From Paenibacillus koleovorans NBRC 103111 (GTDB lineage: Bacteria; Bacillota; Bacilli; Paenibacillales; NBRC-103111): a DNA stretch of 37,783 nt. Location: contig NZ_BIMA01000067.1 of NCBI RefSeq assembly GCF_004000845.1, positions 1 to 37,783 on the forward strand, given 5' to 3'. Positions 34,192-37,783 of this stretch are shown here, one piece after another; the first letter of the stretch is position 1; every line of letters starts with the position of its first letter. The position numbers and the translations under genes were made by a program. The notes beneath the pieces were generated by a model. That model was not told the DNA's origin, made no database searches, and saw only the letters and a list, made by a program, of their open reading frames with translations.

Positions 34192-35395
34192 ATGCTGCCA
34201 ATCAACCAAGAGGAGCGGCCGTCTCGGCTGCAAGGGGATTGTGAGCGCTGCTTCGGCTTGTGCTGTGTGTCGCTGCCGTTCGCCAAGTCGGTCGACTTCG
34301 CGATGGACAAGGACGCGGGACAGCCTTGCGCGAATTTACGGCCGGACTTTCGCTGCGGCATCCATACCGAGCTTCGCGACAGAGGCTTCCGGGGCTGCAC
34401 GGTGTACGACTGCTTCGGAGCCGGGCAGTATATGTCGCAAGTCACTTACGGGGGGCGCGACTGGCGGCAGGCATCGACGGAGAACGCAGCCGAGATGTTC
34501 CAGGCTTTCCCTGTCATGCACCAGCTCTTTGAGCTGCTCGCCTATTTGCAAGAGGTGCTGGCGCTGCCGGAAGCGGGGCCGGTCCATGGAGCGGCGCGCT
34601 CGCTGCTCGAGGAGACGGAGCGGCTGACGCGGCTCGCCCCCGAGGGGTTGCTGCGCCTGGACATCGCGACGCATCGCGGAGCGGTCGGCACGCTGCTGCT
34701 GCAGGCGAGCGAGCTGTCTCGCGCGGAAGCCGGGCGGCGCTTCGACGCGGAGGCCCGCGAGGTCGCTCGCGGCGCGAGCAGTGGGAGTGCGGGCGGGCGC
34801 GACGGGCGCAGCAGCAGCGGTGCAGGTGACCGCTCTGCTGCTGGCGCGGGTAGCGAGAGCGCGGGCAGCAGCATGAGCGGGCGAGGCAACTCCAGCGACG
34901 GGCGCAGGCAGCGGTGCAGGTGACCGTGTAGCGGGCGGCACCGGCAGTGCGGGTAGCGAGAGCGCGGGCAGCAGCATGAGCGGGCGCGGCAACTCCAGCG
35001 ACAGGCACAGCAGCGGTGCAGGTGCTCGCGCTACCGCTGGCGCCGGCAATAGCGGCAGCGCCGGCCCGCGCCGCCAGCGCCAGGGCCAAGGCCCGCCGCG
35101 CTCGCCCCAACGACGCCGCGACCCGGGCCGAGGCGCCGATCTCGTCGGCGCCAAGCTCCGCGGCGCGGACCTACGGGCCGCCAGCCTGCGCAGCGCCCTC
35201 TTGATCGCCGCCGATCTGCGGGAGGCCGACTTGCGAGCGGCCGACCTCATCGGCGCGGACTTCCGTGATGCCGACATCCGCGGGGCCGACCTGCGCGACT
35301 GCCTGTTCCTCACGCAAGCCCAGCTGAACGCCGCCCGCGGCGATGCCGCCACCAAGTTGCCGCCGACTTTCACACGCCCCGCGCACTGGAGCTGA
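34192..35395 (+). pseudogene. Cys-rich/pentapeptide-repeat protein, frameshifted
   Basis: Start ATG 34192 has AAGGAG nine bases upstream. The N-terminal part has a cysteine cluster (DCERCFGLCCVSLPF, PCANL, RCGIH, GCTVYDCFGAGQ) as in a known type of pentapeptide-repeat protein from Gram-positive bacteria, probably metal-binding. A helical middle (about 90-195) leads to a Gly/Ser/Arg-rich repeat region, where this frame stops at 34921. The same protein continues one frame over (from about 34910) into pentapeptide repeats (GADLVGAKLRGADLRAASLR ... GADLRDC) to TGA 35393-35395. Comparing repeat copies shows one extra G near 34909 as the cause. It could be true decay, length variation or a sequencing error. 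Pentapeptide repeats form right-handed beta-helices; the role is unknown. Confidence 0.8.
34811..35020. repeat. About 100-bp imperfect tandem repeats with a frameshifting indel
   Basis: The phrase GCGGTGCAGGTG recurs at about 34817, 34911 and 35013, and GAGCGCGGGCAGCAGCATGAG recurs 103 bp apart around 34857 and 34960. After the GAC codon, the first copy has one more base (CGCAGGCAGCGG) than the later one (CACAGCAGCGG), which is the frameshift in the pentapeptide gene. Confidence 0.85.
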
Positions 35396-35399
35396 TCCT

Positions 35400-35649
35400 C
35401 TACGGCTCCATGTCATAGAACCCGGCATGCAGAAACTTCACCTGCACCTTCACGTCCCTCAGCGAGTTTTCGTCCAGAACAAGCTTCCCGTCCGCCCCTC
35501 CCGGCGCCCGCCGCGCTCCACATCCGATTCTGATGCCGGTACAAATATTGCTCGAGCCCGTACACATCTGTTTGACTAGCGATCCCGATTTGATAGCTTG
35601 CAGCGAGGAGATTTTCCATTAGTTCGGCAATTGGGTTCACACCTTCCAT
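35400..35649 (-). pseudogene. Small unrecognised protein, frameshifted
   Basis: From ATG 35649 (AGGG seven bases upstream) the frame reads MEGVNPIAELMENLL ... GLEQYLYRHQNRMWSAA and then becomes Gly/Arg junk. One frame over, from about 35510, it reads GGADGKLVLDENSLRDVKVQVKFLHAGFYDMEP and ends at TAG 35400-35402. A single-base change in the G/C run around 35505-35515 would give a protein of about 82 residues. The second piece has strongly protein-like composition. I do not recognise the family. It converges with the pentapeptide gene, four bases between stop codons. Confidence 0.6.
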
Positions 35650-35694
35650 TTGTTTTCCCTAGTATCTCCTCGACATTTAAATTTTTCCAATTGA

Positions 35695-36150
35695 TTACCA
35701 GAACCAGAAAATGAGCAGCAGCATCGTGAACCGTACGACCTCGTACGAGGTGTCTACCGCTACGACCAGCCAGCTCTTGAACTGCCACACCTTCTTGCCG
35801 ACTGTAAAAGGAAGCGTGTAGCCGGCGGTCAGCAGCATCGTGAACCAAAAAGCGTTCAGCAGCGAATCCGCATTGTAACCGAAAGCTTGTCCGCCGGCTT
35901 GCCACAGCTTGAGACAGAGGGCATACACGATAGAAGTGACGAACGACACCAGGATGTAGATGATGAACGACTGCGCCTTTTGCCCGTTGGTCGGCTCATT
36001 CGGATTGTGGCCGGGCAGCTTAACGCCGTACATGTCTCGCTGGTAAGGCTTGGCCCAGAGGACCGCCATCCACAGGAAGCCGAGCCCCAACGACAGCACC
36101 CCCGTCACCAGCACCGCCCAGTAATGAATACCCTCCAATAAACTACCCAC
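35695..36150 (-). CDS. DUF1761-like integral membrane protein
   Basis: 151 residues from GTG 36150, with GGGGGAA about six bases upstream. It has four predicted membrane helices: HYWAVLVTGVLSLGLGFLWMAVLW, FIIYILVSFVTSIVYALCL, LLNAFWFTMLLTAGYTLPF and VVRFTMLLLIFWFW. The pattern of a first helix ending in W(x)AVLWAKPYQRDM is typical of DUF1761 proteins, whose function is not known. The gene stands alone with a strong promoter flanked by twin operators, so expression should be tightly repressed by a regulator encoded elsewhere. Confidence 0.85.
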   Translation of the reverse strand: MGSLLEGIHYWAVLVTGVLSLGLGFLWMAVLWAKPYQRDMYGVKLPGHNPNEPTNGQKAQSFIIYILVSFVTSIVYALCLKLWQAGGQAFGYNADSLLNAFWFTMLLTAGYTLPFTVGKKVWQFKSWLVVAVDTSYEVVRFTMLLLIFWFW

Positions 36151-36176
36151 CGTTATTCCCCCCGTTGTGCAATTAA

Positions 36177-36231
36177 GAAACCTTTTGGTTTCACTTCTTG
36201 CATTATATAAAACCATTTTGTTTCATGTCAA
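36177..36231 (-). promoter_or_regulatory. Promoter with twin palindromic operators
   Basis: On the minus strand TTGACA (36226-36231) and TATAAT (36202-36207) are 18 bases apart. A perfect palindrome GAAACCTTTTGGTTTC (36177-36192) lies just downstream of the -10, and a 13-of-16 match AAAACCATTTTGTTTC (36209-36224) fills the spacer. Start-to-start distance is 32 bp, about three helical turns, so two repressor dimers would sit on the same face and block polymerase. Confidence 0.8.
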
Positions 36232-36472
36232 CGAGGAAAAATGCGCCAACTAGGCATCATGCACCAGTAGACACCATACACCAATTAAACTCCATGTACC
36301 AACTAAACTTCACCCGTCAAGTAACCAAATCCATCGCACGTCCGCTGAATACTGGCTCAGACGTACAAGATTTGTACACCTAACCCCAATTTATGACGTT
36401 CAGAGGGCCTTATGAATTTGAGTACACAATCCATGAACCTAATTTCCTTCATCAGGGTGCAGCGAGGCGATC

Positions 36473-36532
36473 TATGAACCTAAGTACATAAATGGGGAAG
36501 CTGGCTTCTCGAGGTATGTACATAAGTTCATA
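36473..36532. repeat. Inverted repeat with 18-bp arms
   Basis: TATGAACCTAAGTACATA (36473-36490) and TATGTACATAAGTTCATA (36515-36532) are inverted copies with about two mismatches around a 24-base loop. Related fragments (ATGAACCTAA near 36433, GGTTCATAAG and TTAGGTTCA near 36567-36594) are scattered nearby. The surrounding 36232-36770 stretch holds no gene that I can support. Confidence 0.7.
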
Positions 36533-36770
36533 GTTGGGGGACTTCGGAGCTGGCTTGCGAAAATGGGTTCATAAGCAGCGAAGTTAGGTTCACAGGCAAC
36601 GGAGGCAGAGCGGCTGACGATCCCAAAATCGGCCAAAACGCGAAAATAAGGATTCGGGAAATTGCTATTTGCCCTAGCAGCGGCCGAATGCCGGCTGTTT
36701 GGACGGAAATATCGTTATGCGGGATAGGGGATAACGTGAGCACAGCCCGGCGATAAGCCGGGTTTTGCTT

Positions 36771-36873
36771 CGCCAAGTAGACCCATTTTACCCCACATCG
36801 AGTCCAGCCGACCGTTCCACCCGCCAAGTAGACCCATTTTACCCTACATCGAGTCCAGCCGACGGTTTCAGCC
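36771..36873. repeat. 51-bp period direct repeat next to the IS66 end
   Basis: Two 46-bp near-identical copies begin at 36771 and 36822 (CGCCAAGTAGACCCATT ...), with 51-bp period. A third start CGCCATGTA falls at 36873, exactly one period on, where the IS66 end begins six bases later. The reverse complement GTAAAATGGGTCTACTTGG resembles the IS end GTAAAATAGTCCCCACCTTGG. Confidence 0.8.
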
Positions 36874-36878
36874 GCCAT

Positions 36879-37783
36879 GTAAGCGTAAAATAGTCCCCAC
36901 CTTGGCAGCAAGATGGGGACGTGGATAAAGCTATTTTCTGGAGTTAAACACGCGGCAAGTCAGGGGGAGCGAGGTCGACCAGGGAAGTAGCGCGTCCAGC
37001 GCCTTTTCATCATGTAGATCCGTCAGCTGCGGGAGTTTCTCCAGGAGATACATCAAATAGTAAAACGGATGCAGTTGATTCTCTTTGGCCGTCTCGACCA
37101 AGCTGTAGATCGTCGCGCTAGCCTTGGCGCCTTTAGGTGTGTTGGCGAACAGCCAGTTCTTCCGTCCAATGACGAACGGCTTGATGGAGCGTTCGCTTCG
37201 ATTGTTGTCGATCTCGAGCCGTCCATCGGAGAGATACCCAATCAGCCGCTTCCATTGGTTCAAACAGTAGTTGACGGCAACTCCGGTCTGACTTTTCGGC
37301 AGCACCTTCGCTTGTTGCTCTTCAAGCCACACCAAAAAAGCATCCAGCACGGGGCGACTCTGCTCCTGGCGGATGAGATGGCGTTCTTCAGGCGGCAGGC
37401 CCTCGGCCTTTCGCTCGATCGCATAGAGGCGATTGCAGAAGTCCAGCCCCTGCTGCGCGATGGTTCCGGCGGCCGGTACATGCTTCGGCAACACCTGAAC
37501 GGCTTCGAAAAACTTGCGGCGTGCGTGCGCCCAGCAACCTACCCGCCTCACGCCGGCAACCTGGTCGTAGCCGTCGTAGCCGTCCGCGTGCAGGTAGCCC
37601 GTGAAGCCCGAGAGAAAGCGCTTCGGATGCTCGCCCGCCCGCGTGGGCTGGTACTCGTACAGAACGATCGCGGGGCTCCATGGTCCGGTCCGATACAACC
37701 ACAAGTACGATTGCTGCTCGGCCTTCCGACCGGGCTCCTGGAGCACCTGCAGGGATGTTTCGTCGGCGTAGGCGATGTCCTGC
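36879..37783 (-). mobile_element. IS66-family insertion sequence, right part beyond edge
   Basis: GTAAGCG at 36879 is the typical terminal sequence of IS66 elements and lies 52 bases from the end of the transposase gene. Only one end is inside the window, so target duplication, length and the accessory tnpA/tnpB genes cannot be checked. Confidence 0.8.
36931..37783 (-). CDS. tnpC: IS66 TnpC-type transposase (5' part missing)
   Basis: The C-terminal about 283 residues are present; the frame is open through the right edge. It contains ADETSLQVLQEPGRKA, holding the first catalytic Asp of the DDE triad, then LWLYRTGP, FTGYLHADGYDGYDQV with the second acidic site, the GCWAHARRKFFE zinc-like motif, and NNRSERSIKPFVIGRKNWLFANTPKGAKASA with the final Glu. 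This is the standard DDE_Tnp_IS66 domain; it ends in a short C-terminal extension (LLPWSTSLPLTC). The visible part has no frameshift, so the element may be active. The upstream TnpA/TnpB proteins would lie to the right. Confidence 0.93.
   Translation of the reverse strand, partial: QDIAYADETSLQVLQEPGRKAEQQSYLWLYRTGPWSPAIVLYEYQPTRAGEHPKRFLSGFTGYLHADGYDGYDQVAGVRRVGCWAHARRKFFEAVQVLPKHVPAAGTIAQQGLDFCNRLYAIERKAEGLPPEERHLIRQEQSRPVLDAFLVWLEEQQAKVLPKSQTGVAVNYCLNQWKRLIGYLSDGRLEIDNNRSERSIKPFVIGRKNWLFANTPKGAKASATIYSLVETAKENQLHPFYYLMYLLEKLPQLTDLHDEKALDALLPWSTSLPLTCRVFNSRK

Noticed and set aside
34336-35373. Open frame opposite the Cys-rich/pentapeptide gene
   Set aside because: Ala/Pro/Arg low-complexity product of a GC-rich repeat; the plus strand has clear Cys and pentapeptide motifs.
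36528-36911. Minus-strand frame with repeated GWTRC-x-VKWVYLA phrases
   Set aside because: It only translates the 51-bp direct repeats and crosses into the IS end; no ribosome site.

Overview
The window looks like chromosomal DNA of a GC-rich Bacillota from the Paenibacillaceae (Paenibacillus/Cohnella-like). The evidence is strong AGGAGG-type ribosome binding sites with many TTG/GTG starts, two T-box tRNA-sensing leaders, LplB/YtcP-type sugar permeases without a dedicated ATPase, an AraC-controlled polysaccharide locus, a YitT-family protein, CheX/CheY signalling genes and an IS66 element. The assignment rests on gene content only.

Layout. 1-505: 51-bp direct repeats and a minus-strand T-box leader whose gene lies beyond the left edge. 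532-1659: decayed solute-binding-protein gene. 1718-8778: sugar-metabolism-like genes: a lipoprotein, a LacI-type regulator with a tandem-repeat insert, a divergent FAD oxidoreductase, an SGNH hydrolase plus five-bladed-propeller glycosidase pair, and a glycosyltransferase-like protein with an Arg/Lys-rich tail. 9127-12801: isoleucyl-tRNA synthetase of the eukaryote-like (IleRS2) type with its own T-box and promoter; a four-copy repeat array sits between the T-box terminator and the start codon. 12828-13577: AbrB/PIN toxin-antitoxin pair with promoter and palindrome. 13614-16888: membrane-anchored M23 peptidase and an unrecognised protein of probable alpha/alpha-barrel type, ending in a heptanucleotide repeat.

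16882-21884 is a compact minus-strand operon: CheX-like phosphatase, CheY, a CheB-type receiver fused to PAS-GGDEF-EAL, and a dCache methyl-accepting protein. No CheA or CheW is present. It reads as a sensory module joining chemotaxis-type phosphorylation to cyclic-di-GMP, and is the best candidate in the window for an under-described system.

22139-33767 is a polysaccharide-utilisation locus. A divergent AraC regulator faces a solute-binding lipoprotein, two permeases, an oligogalacturonate-lyase-like beta-propeller, a large GH2-like protein lacking the expected acid/base glutamate, a YitT membrane protein and a double-domain esterase-like alpha/beta hydrolase. A near-consensus cre site overlaps the presumed transcription start. 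The inferred logic is: import an oligosaccharide (probably energised by a shared MsmX-type ATPase encoded elsewhere), cleave it in the cytoplasm and remove acyl groups, under AraC induction and CcpA repression.

33797-37783: a strong terminator, a frameshifted Cys-rich/pentapeptide-repeat gene, a second small frameshifted gene, a four-helix membrane protein with twin operators, a repeat-rich gene-free stretch, and an IS66 transposase running off the right edge. A theme across the window is simple-sequence expansion inside or beside genes (24-bp, 7-bp, about 100-bp and 51-bp units).
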